Assembly (NCBI RefSeq): GCF_000473995.1
Contig: NC_022571.1
Coordinates: 3,813,416 to 3,877,415, forward strand
Reading direction: 5' to 3'
DNA length: 64,000 bases
Source of the DNA: Clostridium saccharobutylicum DSM 13864
Lineage (GTDB): Bacteria > Bacillota > Clostridia > Clostridiales > Clostridiaceae
Under the pieces are notes generated by a model, which made no database searches, was not told the origin of the DNA, and saw only the letters and a program-made list of their open reading frames with translations. How positions within the stretch are numbered: position 1 is the first letter of the stretch; each line of letters begins with the position of its first letter. Shown in pieces: positions 8,555 to 16,737 of the stretch. The position numbers and the translations under genes were made by a program.

Positions 8555-8905
8555 AAAGTGGCTGTGCCACGCTCTCTCTTAATAACGTTTTTGCACGCTA
8601 AATTTCTCTTAGCCATTGATATGACTGGCTCTCAAGATTCAAAAATTTTATACTTTCCTAGACATGAGCAAAGTGGCTTCGCCACACTCTCTCTTAATTA
8701 TATTTTCACATACCATCTCCATCTTAGTCATTGATACAACTTGCTTTAAAAATCCCAAAATTCTATGCTTTCAGAGACATAAACAAAAGTGGCTGTGTAT
8801 GCTCTCTTTTAATCACATTTTCACAAGTCAACTTCTTCTTAACCCTTGATATAATTATCTTTCAAAATCTGATTATTTTATACTTTCCTACGAAAAAAAC
8901 AAGCA
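8555..8905. repeat. Three tandem copies of a 115-bp repeat
   Basis: Units start at 8555, 8670 and 8786. Each begins AAAGTGGCT, followed by a small palindrome (GTGGC-tgt-GCCAC in unit 1, GTGGC-ttc-GCCAC in unit 2, decayed in unit 3) and CTCTCTTAAT. Each ends with an ATTTTATACTTTCCTA-like segment. Overlapping open frames here (8664-8988) lack ribosome sites and are not called. The stretch 8906-9100 shows nothing else. Confidence 0.7.
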
Positions 8906-9100
8906 CTTTTCCATTATACTTTGTGAAGGCTTTTCCTTCATGGGCAGTTCCTAAACAACAAAGAAATAGCCTTCCACGATACTTTTAGGCCATCGCAGTA
9001 AGCTATCCTCTATTAACTTACAGATACGCAATTTTTAAATCTACAATAACTGGTTTTATTGTTTTGATAAAACCTCATAATTTATTTTATGACTATATTC

Positions 9101-9330
9101 TAAGGCACATGAAAGAAAATAACGAGTCCAAAATGCCATGATTATTTTGTATCAGGCAAGGAAGTAGATTTGTCTCATAGCGGGCTATTAGAGGAATCTG
9201 CTGATGAGCAGAGAACCCAAATCTATGATTTGGTGTGAATCGCTTACTCAGTGAGCGTATGCGAGTCGAGCTTCCTCTGATGCAAAATAGGCTTGGCAGA
9301 TGGACTTGTTATTTTTTTGATTGTGCCTAA
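9101..9330. repeat. H2 inverted-repeat element, long copy
   Basis: The ends are TAAGGCACATGAAAGAAAAT and ATTTTTTTGATTGTGCCTAA. Inside are nested stems (AGTCC..ATGCCA facing TGGCA..GGACT; TAGATT facing AATCTG; ATAGC facing GCTAT) and the unpaired motif TCAGGCAAGGAAG. Compared with the copy at 59366, it carries roughly 60 bp extra containing further small hairpins (TGCTGATGAGCAG; ACTCAGTGAG). It lies just after the malic enzyme stop codon. Confidence 0.75.
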
Positions 9331-9348
9331 TGTAAATATGGTTTATTT

Positions 9349-10527
9349 TTATACTCTTGCTATATCTAACTTTATTGCTGTTTCAATAACAGCATTAGCA
9401 ACAGCATTAGAAACATCTTCATTAAATACTGTAGGTACAATATTGTCCTCATTTAATTCATAATCATTTATTAAGTTTGAAATTCCTTTTGCTGCTGCAA
9501 TTTTCATTTCATCACATATGTCTTTAGCTCTAACCTTTAGGGCACCTTTAAAAATTCCTGGAAACGCTAAAACATTATTAATTTGATTTGGAAAATCTGA
9601 TCTTCCTGTAGCTATGACTCTAGCTCCTGCTTTTTTTGCCTCATCAGGCATTATTTCTGGAATTGGATTCGCTAAAGCAAAAACTATGCTATCTTCATTC
9701 ATGCTTTCTACCATTTCTTTAGTTACTACATTACCATCTGAAACACCAATAAAAACATCAGCATTTTTAATTATATCTTCTAGTTTGCCTTTTTCTAAAC
9801 TTCTATTAGTAACCTTCGCTATTTTTTGTTGTGGATCATTTAATGTAGTATCACCGTCTGCAACTGCACCATTTATATCACATAATATTATGTTTTCTGC
9901 TCCAGCTGAAATTAAAAGCTTAGCGGTTGCAATACCTGAAGCACCTGCACCATTTATTACTACTTTTATTTTTGCTATATCTTTATCTACTATTTTTAAA
10001 GCATTATATAATCCTGCTAAAACTACAATTGCAGTTCCATGTTGATCATCATGATATACTGGTATATCAAGTATTTCTTTTAGTTTCTCTTCAATATAAA
10101 AACATTCTGGAGATTTTATGTCTTCAAGATGTATTCCGCCAAAACCTATTGCAATATTTTTTATTGTATTCACTATATCATCGGCATCTGTAGAGTCTAC
10201 ACAGATTGGCATTGCATCTACATTTCCAAATCTTTTAAGTAATAGCGCCTTACCTTCAACTACTGGAAGTCCTGCTAATGATCCTATATTTCCAAGACCT
10301 AGCACTGCTGTTCCATTTGTGATTACAGCAACTGTTCTTCCTTTTATTGTATATTCATATGCATTTTCTTTATCTTTAGCAATTTCTAAACATGGTCCTG
10401 CTATACCTGGAGTGTAAGCTAACGCTAAGTCCTCTCCATTTCTTAATGGCATTGTTCCCACAACTTCAATTTTACCTCTTTTTTCTCTATGTAATCTTAG
10501 TGATTCTTCTTTTACATTAATGCTCAT
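9349..10527 (-). CDS. NAD(P)-dependent malic enzyme
   Basis: This protein of about 392 residues decarboxylates malate to pyruvate. The N-terminal malic domain shows the YTPGIAGPCLEIAKD motif. It is followed by VYHDDQHGTAIVVLAGL (metal-binding Asp residues) and the Rossmann motif VVINGAGASGIATAKLL. The usual family start MSINVKEES is at 10527, but the strong ribosome site GGGGAGG lies about 40 nt upstream, with an 11-bp hairpin between. An in-frame TTG at 10563 is at normal spacing from it and would add 12 residues. This is the last gene of the citrate/aconitate island and may supply NAD(P)H and pyruvate. Confidence 0.9.
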   Translation of the reverse strand: MSINVKEESLRLHREKRGKIEVVGTMPLRNGEDLALAYTPGIAGPCLEIAKDKENAYEYTIKGRTVAVITNGTAVLGLGNIGSLAGLPVVEGKALLLKRFGNVDAMPICVDSTDADDIVNTIKNIAIGFGGIHLEDIKSPECFYIEEKLKEILDIPVYHDDQHGTAIVVLAGLYNALKIVDKDIAKIKVVINGAGASGIATAKLLISAGAENIILCDINGAVADGDTTLNDPQQKIAKVTNRSLEKGKLEDIIKNADVFIGVSDGNVVTKEMVESMNEDSIVFALANPIPEIMPDEAKKAGARVIATGRSDFPNQINNVLAFPGIFKGALKVRAKDICDEMKIAAAKGISNLINDYELNEDNIVPTVFNEDVSNAVANAVIETAIKLDIARV

Positions 10528-10536
10528 ACTATACAG

Positions 10537-10563
10537 TTGAACTATTATATAGTAATAGTTCAA
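10537..10563 (-). promoter_or_regulatory. Hairpin between ribosome site and malic enzyme ATG
   Basis: TTGAACTATTA and TAATAGTTCAA form a perfect 11-bp stem with a 5-nt loop in the mRNA leader. It lies between GGGGAGGTGA (10566-10575) and the family-typical ATG at 10527. If folded, it would bring the ribosome site close to the ATG. Alternatively the TTG at its left edge is the true start. Confidence 0.5.
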
Positions 10564-10614
10564 CTTCACCTCCCCTTTTACAATTACGTTATTATTGCAA
10601 ATCTCATCCTATAT

Positions 10615-11856
10615 CTATTCTTCTATTGAACAAACATATTCATCAATAGCTTGTGCTACCAGTTTAGATACTCTTACAGCTTCAACTACTGTCTTTGCAC
10701 CAGTTACCACATCTCCCGACGCGAATACACCTTTCCTGCTAGTTCGTCCAAATTGATCTACCTCTACTAACCCAACACCATTAATATTTATTCCAATTGT
10801 ATTAGAAACAATATTTGAGCGAGGGCCTTGTCCTATTGCCAAAATAACTGAATCTGCCTTAAATATACCTTCTGTAGATTCCAGATACTCAATTTTCTTA
10901 TTTCCACTGTCATCTTTTACAACTTCTGTTCTTACATATTTAACACCTTCATCAACTATTTCAATAGGAGCTGTAAATACTTCGAACTTAACTCCATCAA
11001 TTTTAGCGTATTCCACTTCAATTGGTTCTGCTTCAATACTTTCAGGATCTTCCCTATACATTATATTAACATCAGTAGAACCATTTCTAAGAGCTGTTCT
11101 TGCTACATCCATTGCCACATTTCCTGCACCTATAATGCACACTCTTTTACCCAAATTGTACACCTTAGGATTTTTCAAATAATCTATAGCATAATGAACA
11201 TGTCCAAAAGTTTCACCCTTTATTCCTAACTTCCTAGGTTTCCATACACCTGTGCCAATAAATATAGCTTTATATCCATCGTTAAAAATATCATCAATAG
11301 TTATGGCCGACCCAATTAAAGTATTTGGTCTTATTTTTATTCCCATATTTATTAATTTATCTTTTAGTTTTAGCAACACACTTTTAGGTAATCTGAAATC
11401 TGGAATGCCATACCATAAAACTCCTCCCATATTATCAAGAGCTTCAAAAATAGTTATGTCATAACCTTTTGCTGCAAGCATAATGGCTATTGTAATTCCA
11501 GCAGGACCTGATCCTATTATTGCAACTTTCTTATTAATCTTTTTTATGGTTTTATTATCATTAAAATTTAAATAATAGTCTGATATATAATTTTCAATTA
11601 AGCTTATTTGTATTGGGCTGCCTTTCCTTCCCATAACGCAATGTCCCTCACATTGATTTTCATGTGGGCAGACTAACGAACAAACTACTGATAATGGATT
11701 ATTTTCAAAAAGTTTTTCTCCACATTCCATAATGTTTCCATGTAAAAACATTTGTATGATTTCATTAATAGGAGTATTAACCGGGCAGCCTTCTTTACAC
11801 ATAGGCTTCTTACAATTTAAACATCTATTTGCTTCTTCTATAATAAATTTTCCCAT
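10615..11856 (-). CDS. GltD-like NAD(P)-dependent flavoprotein (glutamate synthase small-subunit family)
   Basis: This 413-residue protein has an N-terminal iron-sulfur region (CLNCKKPMCKEGCPVNTPI, then CSLVCPHENQCEGHC), an FAD-binding GSGPAGITIA motif near 115 and a second Rossmann motif GAGNVAMDVA near 245. It ends with GDVVTGAKTVVEAV, typical of the GltD/NfnB/DPD family. No large glutamate synthase subunit is beside it, so it may act as an independent NAD(P)H oxidoreductase or electron-transfer subunit. It sits between PEP carboxykinase and malic enzyme on the same strand, which suggests a redox role in the organic-acid pathway; that is inference. Confidence 0.8.
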   Translation of the reverse strand: MGKFIIEEANRCLNCKKPMCKEGCPVNTPINEIIQMFLHGNIMECGEKLFENNPLSVVCSLVCPHENQCEGHCVMGRKGSPIQISLIENYISDYYLNFNDNKTIKKINKKVAIIGSGPAGITIAIMLAAKGYDITIFEALDNMGGVLWYGIPDFRLPKSVLLKLKDKLINMGIKIRPNTLIGSAITIDDIFNDGYKAIFIGTGVWKPRKLGIKGETFGHVHYAIDYLKNPKVYNLGKRVCIIGAGNVAMDVARTALRNGSTDVNIMYREDPESIEAEPIEVEYAKIDGVKFEVFTAPIEIVDEGVKYVRTEVVKDDSGNKKIEYLESTEGIFKADSVILAIGQGPRSNIVSNTIGININGVGLVEVDQFGRTSRKGVFASGDVVTGAKTVVEAVRVSKLVAQAIDEYVCSIEE

Positions 11857-12112
11857 AAGCTCACTCTTCCTCCAATATCATCGTAATTGTTCATTATAAC
11901 TTTTATAGAGTTCCACATTGATAGCAAGACATATAAATTACTACAAATTAAGAAATATCAGTAGTTTTTTAATTTCATAAGTTTGAATCTTAAACGGGAA
12001 CCCTATACTCTCAAGTTTTAACCAAATAACAGACCAAAAATGTGCGTATATTTTTCTTCATTGTACCTTAGTTTAAGGAACTATATACAAACATCACTTT
12101 ACACGCAAATTA

Positions 12113-13681
12113 TTATAAACTTGGGCCTGCATTTGAAATATCATCAGATACATTTTTAAATTTTGCAAAATTATCATTGAATTTTTGTGCTAACTCTTTA
12201 GCTTTTTTGTCATATTCTTCTTGGTTTTCCCATAATCCTCTAGCATCAAGAAGTTCACTAGGAACATTTGGACATACTTCTGGTACAAGTACTTTAAATA
12301 ATGGATGCTCATTGAATTTAACATCTTTAAACTTATCTCCAATTACTGCATTAACCATTTCTCTTGTGTAAGAAAGATTAACTCTGTTTCCTGTTCCGTA
12401 TGATCCTCCTATCCATCCAGTGTTTATAAGGTATACTTCTGCGTTATTCTTATCAACTTTTTCGCCTAATAATTTAGCGTAAACTGCTGGATTTAAAAGC
12501 ATAAATGGTTCTCCAAAACAAGCTGAGAATGTAGCTTTAGGTTCTGTTATACCTCTTTCAGTTCCTGCTACCTTACTTGTATATCCAGACATGAAATGGT
12601 ACATAGCAGCTTCTTTAGTTAATTTACTTATTGGAGGCATTACCCCAAAAGCATCTGCTGTTAAAAATATGATTTTATCAGGAGTGTTTCCAACACCACT
12701 AACTTCAATATTTTCTATATGATGTAATGGATAAGCTGCTCTAGTATTTTCAGTAAGTGAACCATCAGTGTAATCTGGAACCCCTTCTTCATTTATTACT
12801 ACATTTTCAAGTAAAGCACCAGATTTTATTGCACCATATATTTCTTTTTCCTTTTCTTTATTAAGACCTATTGCCTTTGCATAACAGCCACCTTCAAAAT
12901 TGAATACACCTTTATCACACCAACCATGTTCATCATCTCCAATAAGTTTTCTATTAGGATCTGTAGATAAAGTTGTTTTTCCTGTACCTGATAAACCAAA
13001 GAAAATAACAGTTTGTCCGTCTTCTCCCTTATTTGCTGAACAATGCATTGGTAATACACCTTCTTGAGGAAGTAAGAAATTCATTACTGAAAACATTGAT
13101 TTTTTTATTTCCCCTGAATAAGCTGTTCCACCTATAAGAATTATCTTCTTTGAAAAATTCATTAATACAAAAGCTTCTGAATTTAATCCATCTTCAATTC
13201 CCTTAGCCTTAAAACCTGGAGCTGAAATTATGTTAAACTCTGGCATATGATTAGAAAGTTCTTCTGCACTTGGTCTAACAAACATTTGATTAGCAAACAT
13301 AGCTTGATAAGCACATTCACATACAACTCTTATAGGAAGAGTATAATCCTTTAAAGCACCTACAAATCCATCAAATACAAATAAGTCCTTTTTCTTTAAA
13401 TATTCTGTAACATCAGCATAAATTTTATCAAATACTTGTTCATTTGTAGGTAAGTTGATTTCTCCCCAGTTTATTGTATCTTTTGTCACATCATCTTTTA
13501 CTATAAATCTATCCTTAGGAGATCTTCCTGTGTATTTTCCTGTATTTACAACTAATGCGCCTTTATCTGAGAAAGTTCCTTCTCCTCTATCAACTGCAAA
13601 CTTTGCAAGTTCTTCTACCTTAATATTTCTGTATAAGTTGTTATATTCTTTTATATTTAAATAATCTAAATTTATAGTCAT
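12113..13681 (-). CDS. pckA: Phosphoenolpyruvate carboxykinase (ATP)
   Basis: This 522-residue protein is of normal family length. It interconverts oxaloacetate plus ATP with PEP plus CO2 plus ADP. The kinase loop FFGLSGTGKTTLSTD is present, followed by IGDDEHGW (metal site). The early substrate motif YTGRSPKDRFIV and the late TGWIGGSYGTGNR are also present. GGAGG lies before the ATG. In this cluster it would convert the oxaloacetate released by citrate lyase into PEP, or run in reverse to capture ATP. Confidence 0.95.
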   Translation of the reverse strand: MTINLDYLNIKEYNNLYRNIKVEELAKFAVDRGEGTFSDKGALVVNTGKYTGRSPKDRFIVKDDVTKDTINWGEINLPTNEQVFDKIYADVTEYLKKKDLFVFDGFVGALKDYTLPIRVVCECAYQAMFANQMFVRPSAEELSNHMPEFNIISAPGFKAKGIEDGLNSEAFVLMNFSKKIILIGGTAYSGEIKKSMFSVMNFLLPQEGVLPMHCSANKGEDGQTVIFFGLSGTGKTTLSTDPNRKLIGDDEHGWCDKGVFNFEGGCYAKAIGLNKEKEKEIYGAIKSGALLENVVINEEGVPDYTDGSLTENTRAAYPLHHIENIEVSGVGNTPDKIIFLTADAFGVMPPISKLTKEAAMYHFMSGYTSKVAGTERGITEPKATFSACFGEPFMLLNPAVYAKLLGEKVDKNNAEVYLINTGWIGGSYGTGNRVNLSYTREMVNAVIGDKFKDVKFNEHPLFKVLVPEVCPNVPSELLDARGLWENQEEYDKKAKELAQKFNDNFAKFKNVSDDISNAGPSL

Positions 13682-13838
13682 AATAAATTTATCCTCCTTG
13701 TTAATTCTATATTAATATCGATAAATACCCCTCATTGCATCTCAATTATTCCCATATACTTCATAAAACTTCATTATATACTTTGCTTATAATCATCCAA
13801 AATTGGTTCTTATAATATTGTTACTCAAAGTATAGATA

Positions 13839-13888
13839 GTTAACATAAAGCCTAGAAGAATAAAATTCTCGCCAGGTTTTATGTTAAC
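13839..13888. terminator. Hairpin between pckA and the AspT-like transporter
   Basis: GTTAACATAAA-CCT faces AGG-TTTTATGTTAAC across a loop of about 20 nt. It lies after the transporter stop codon and about 160 bp before pckA. There is no long T-run, so it could be a factor-dependent terminator, an attenuator or an mRNA-stabilising hairpin. Confidence 0.4.
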
Positions 13889-13948
13889 TTAATACTAATC
13901 CAATTTGAAATTGTACCTTACTTTAAAATTAATACAAACTGCCTTTCA

Positions 13949-15349
13949 CTACATTAAAAACATTTTGTATAATATTGTTATAAACAATACCTTACATAAC
14001 AGTGCAAATGGATAAGTTGCACCATAACCAGTAGCTGCATCATCACTACCTATTGCATCAACTGCAGCTCCAAGTCCAGGTGTTGAAGTCATACCTCCAC
14101 ATATAGCTCCTGCTAATATAACCCAATTAAGTTTAAGTACATATCTTCCAACTATGAATCCCATTGTAATTGATGTTAAAACAACTACTAATCCCATCAT
14201 AGCTAACCAAACTCCTGATCCAGCAAAGGTATTAATAACATCATATCCATAACTTAACCCAACTGTTGCTAGGAAGCATACTAATCCAAACTGTCTTATT
14301 GCACCTAATATCTTGCCATCCATTCTGAAATGAATCATACCCATTTGACCTACATTACTAAATATAAGAGCACTCATTAATACTCCTCCTGGAGTTCCTA
14401 AACTAAAGTGTCCTAATTTTCCTAATGGAATGTTTATTGCGCCTATTATGTATCCTGCAAAACAAACTAGCGCAAATGCAACAAGATCAAAACCAACTTC
14501 TTTAACAACCTTTTTCTCTGCTTTTTCACTATCTATAGCAACTTCTTCTTCTTTTCCACCAAACGCCTTCATTGATTCTGCAAATGCTTCTTTTTCTTTC
14601 TCAACATTTATACGGAATATTTTAGGAATAAGTACCATAGATAATATAATTGAAACTACTCCAAATGGGAATGCTGCTGTAAAGCCTGAACTTACATCTG
14701 CTTGAGTTGCTTTAACAATTGCAGTCTTTTGCTCATCTGTTAGTTCATTAGTATTTTCTGGAGTTAACTTTCCAGACTTATCAATCATTTTTAATACTTT
14801 AGTTTTATCTTCTGTTGTCATAGAACTATATGTTGCTGCTATTTCATTAGCATGTTCCTTAGCTGAATCAAGTGAAGCTGCAAGTCCTGGTGAACTTGTA
14901 AGCGCTCCAGCATATATACCAGATACTTGATGAGGACTATATTGTTTATTGCTTACTAAGAATCCATAAGTTAATGCAACTCCTGTAAATGTAACTACAA
15001 AACCTATAGCAATAAGTTTAACTCCATATCTTTTTAATACACCTTTCAAATCCTTACCTGCTAAAAGCCCTACTGCAGCAATAAACAGAATAAGGAATAA
15101 ATTAAAAAGATCTGTAGATATAACACCATTATTTACTAATTGTTGTGCCATTTTATTAGTAGCTCCACTATTTACAATACTCTTTGCATATGTTAATACT
15201 GACCACCCTAGTGCAATCCCAGCAAATAAGGCTCCTGAAAGACCAAACTTGAATTGACCAATTTTTATTTTTCCGAATAAAAGTCCTAAAAACGCTGCTA
15301 AAAACAGTAACACAAATGGGCTCATTACAAGATTATCAAAATTTATCAT
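13949..15349 (-). CDS. AspT/YidE-family organic-acid antiporter
   Basis: This 466-residue membrane protein has two copies of the aspartate-alanine-exchanger domain. The paired motifs are GALTSSPGLAASLDSA in the first half and GAICGGMTSTPGLGAAVDA in the second. Roughly ten membrane segments flank a hydrophilic region at about 185-230. The usual TrkA_C domains between the halves are not visible. GGAGGA lies 7 nt before the ATG at 15349. Located among the citrate and aconitate genes, it is the only transporter in the island and probably carries the tricarboxylate or exchanges it for a product. The substrate is an inference. Confidence 0.8.
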   Translation of the reverse strand: MINFDNLVMSPFVLLFLAAFLGLLFGKIKIGQFKFGLSGALFAGIALGWSVLTYAKSIVNSGATNKMAQQLVNNGVISTDLFNLFLILFIAAVGLLAGKDLKGVLKRYGVKLIAIGFVVTFTGVALTYGFLVSNKQYSPHQVSGIYAGALTSSPGLAASLDSAKEHANEIAATYSSMTTEDKTKVLKMIDKSGKLTPENTNELTDEQKTAIVKATQADVSSGFTAAFPFGVVSIILSMVLIPKIFRINVEKEKEAFAESMKAFGGKEEEVAIDSEKAEKKVVKEVGFDLVAFALVCFAGYIIGAINIPLGKLGHFSLGTPGGVLMSALIFSNVGQMGMIHFRMDGKILGAIRQFGLVCFLATVGLSYGYDVINTFAGSGVWLAMMGLVVVLTSITMGFIVGRYVLKLNWVILAGAICGGMTSTPGLGAAVDAIGSDDAATGYGATYPFALLCKVLFITILYKMFLM

Positions 15350-15439
15350 GGTTGATTCCTCCATTATATTTCGAATTATTTTATCTATTGTCAATTTCAA
15401 AACGGTAAATATTGCTAATTAATAATTGATTATTATTTT

Positions 15440-16549
15440 TTAATATTCGTTTCTTGTATACACATAACCATCCATTATTCTACGTGCAGTTCTAAGAATT
15501 TTTACAGATTCAATTTTTCCACCATTAGATTGAGCAATTGTATCTATAACACCACCTGGATGACCAATTGTAATTTTATCGCTACTGCTTTCCATTAACT
15601 TGTTAACTAAAGTTCCTTCAATACTTGCAGCTGCTGTTATACATACTGCACCTGTTATTGCAAGAGCCTTATGTGGTTTTTGCATCGACATCATTCTAAC
15701 AACTATATCCATATCTTCTTTTTTTCTTTCATTTCCACTTAAGTCCACATAATCAGCTGATGCTGATACAATTGTTGACTTTGGTACTGCTGGTGATTTC
15801 TTTGTTGCTTCTTCTTTACTTGCAAAGCCGCACATTTCAGCTGCTATAGAACGTATTTCTTCTATTAGTTTTAACTTTTCATCTGTAAATTCGTCTGGTA
15901 ATTCAGTACCTTTTAATCCAATATCTTTAGCATTAATAAATACTAAAGGATTAGCCGCATCAACAATAGAAATACTTATTTTACCTATAGAAGTCTCTAT
16001 GTAATCAATTACATTACCTGTAGGTAATAGTTTTCCTGTAACAGATCCTTCTGGATTGCAAAATCCAAGATATATTGGTGAACCTGGATTTGGTACCCCT
16101 GGAATATATGCTTCGCCTTCAGTTTTTGCACGTCCGTTTTCAACTTCCACTTCTGCAACTATTAACTTATTTGTATTAGTATTTAATATCCTTACAGCTA
16201 CCTTTTCCCCTGTTACTTCAACTAATCCTTCATCTATTGCAAATGGTCCAACTACTGACGAAATATTTCCACAATTTCCTTTAAAATCAACCACTCTATC
16301 TGTTAAACTAACTTGAGCAAAAGTATATTCAACATCATACTCTTCGCTATCTGATTTTTTTATTATTGCAACTTTACTTGTTAATGAGTTAGCTCCACCT
16401 AAACCATCGATTTGTCTTGCATCTGGACTTCCCATTACATCTAAAAGGAAATCTGACCATTTAGCCTTATCCTCTGGCATATCATTATAATGAAATACTG
16501 CTGCTTTGCTTGTACCGCCTCGCATTAAAGCACATTTTACTTTATACAT
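15440..16549 (-). CDS. PrpF-family isomerase (candidate aconitate or methylaconitate isomerase)
   Basis: This 369-residue protein belongs to the PrpF/4-oxalomesaconate tautomerase family, a diaminopimelate-epimerase fold. It starts MYKVKCALMRGGTSKAAVF, the conserved N-terminus. It contains GGANSLTSKVAI, DFKGNCGNISSVVGPFA (catalytic-region Cys) and a late IGHPGGVIDTI. GGGGAG precedes the ATG at 16549. Family members move the double bond between cis and trans forms of unsaturated tricarboxylates. No 2-methylcitrate genes are nearby, while aconitase is the next gene upstream, so aconitate isomerase is the more likely role. Confidence 0.8.
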   Translation of the reverse strand: MYKVKCALMRGGTSKAAVFHYNDMPEDKAKWSDFLLDVMGSPDARQIDGLGGANSLTSKVAIIKKSDSEEYDVEYTFAQVSLTDRVVDFKGNCGNISSVVGPFAIDEGLVEVTGEKVAVRILNTNTNKLIVAEVEVENGRAKTEGEAYIPGVPNPGSPIYLGFCNPEGSVTGKLLPTGNVIDYIETSIGKISISIVDAANPLVFINAKDIGLKGTELPDEFTDEKLKLIEEIRSIAAEMCGFASKEEATKKSPAVPKSTIVSASADYVDLSGNERKKEDMDIVVRMMSMQKPHKALAITGAVCITAAASIEGTLVNKLMESSSDKITIGHPGGVIDTIAQSNGGKIESVKILRTARRIMDGYVYTRNEY

Positions 16550-16644
16550 ATTTACTCTCCCCTTAAAACATATATTTCGTTTATATTCTTGCAGAAACAT
16601 AAAATAAATTATAAAATATTCCTAGATAAATTTTTTTATCATTC

Positions 16645-16700
16645 ACTCTTTGAGATGTCATTGAATCACACCACATAATTTTAATGTCATCCCAAAGAGT
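16645..16700. terminator. Hairpin between aconitase and PrpF-family gene
   Basis: ACTCTTTGAGATGTCATT faces AATGTCATCCCAAAGAGT, an 18-bp stem with two mismatches. On the plus strand it is followed by TTTTT; on the minus strand the U-run comes after a short spacer. It may partially terminate transcription after aconitase. Confidence 0.5.
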
Positions 16701-16737
16701 TTTTAATTATTATTTTTTAAGTTTAATGGAACAATTA

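Noticed and set aside
8555..8905. CRISPR array
   Set aside because: The repeats are adjacent 115-bp units without spacers, and no cas genes are present.
8664..8988. Two overlapping frames of 61 and 85 residues
   Set aside because: They lie in the tandem repeats, lack ribosome sites and have low-complexity products.
9614..10417. Plus-strand frames opposite malic enzyme and similar frames opposite pckA, citF and aconitase
   Set aside because: All are antisense shadows of well-supported genes, with no ribosome sites or motifs.
10615..11856. True glutamate synthase
   Set aside because: The large GltB/GltA subunit is absent, so only a GltD-like flavoprotein is claimed.
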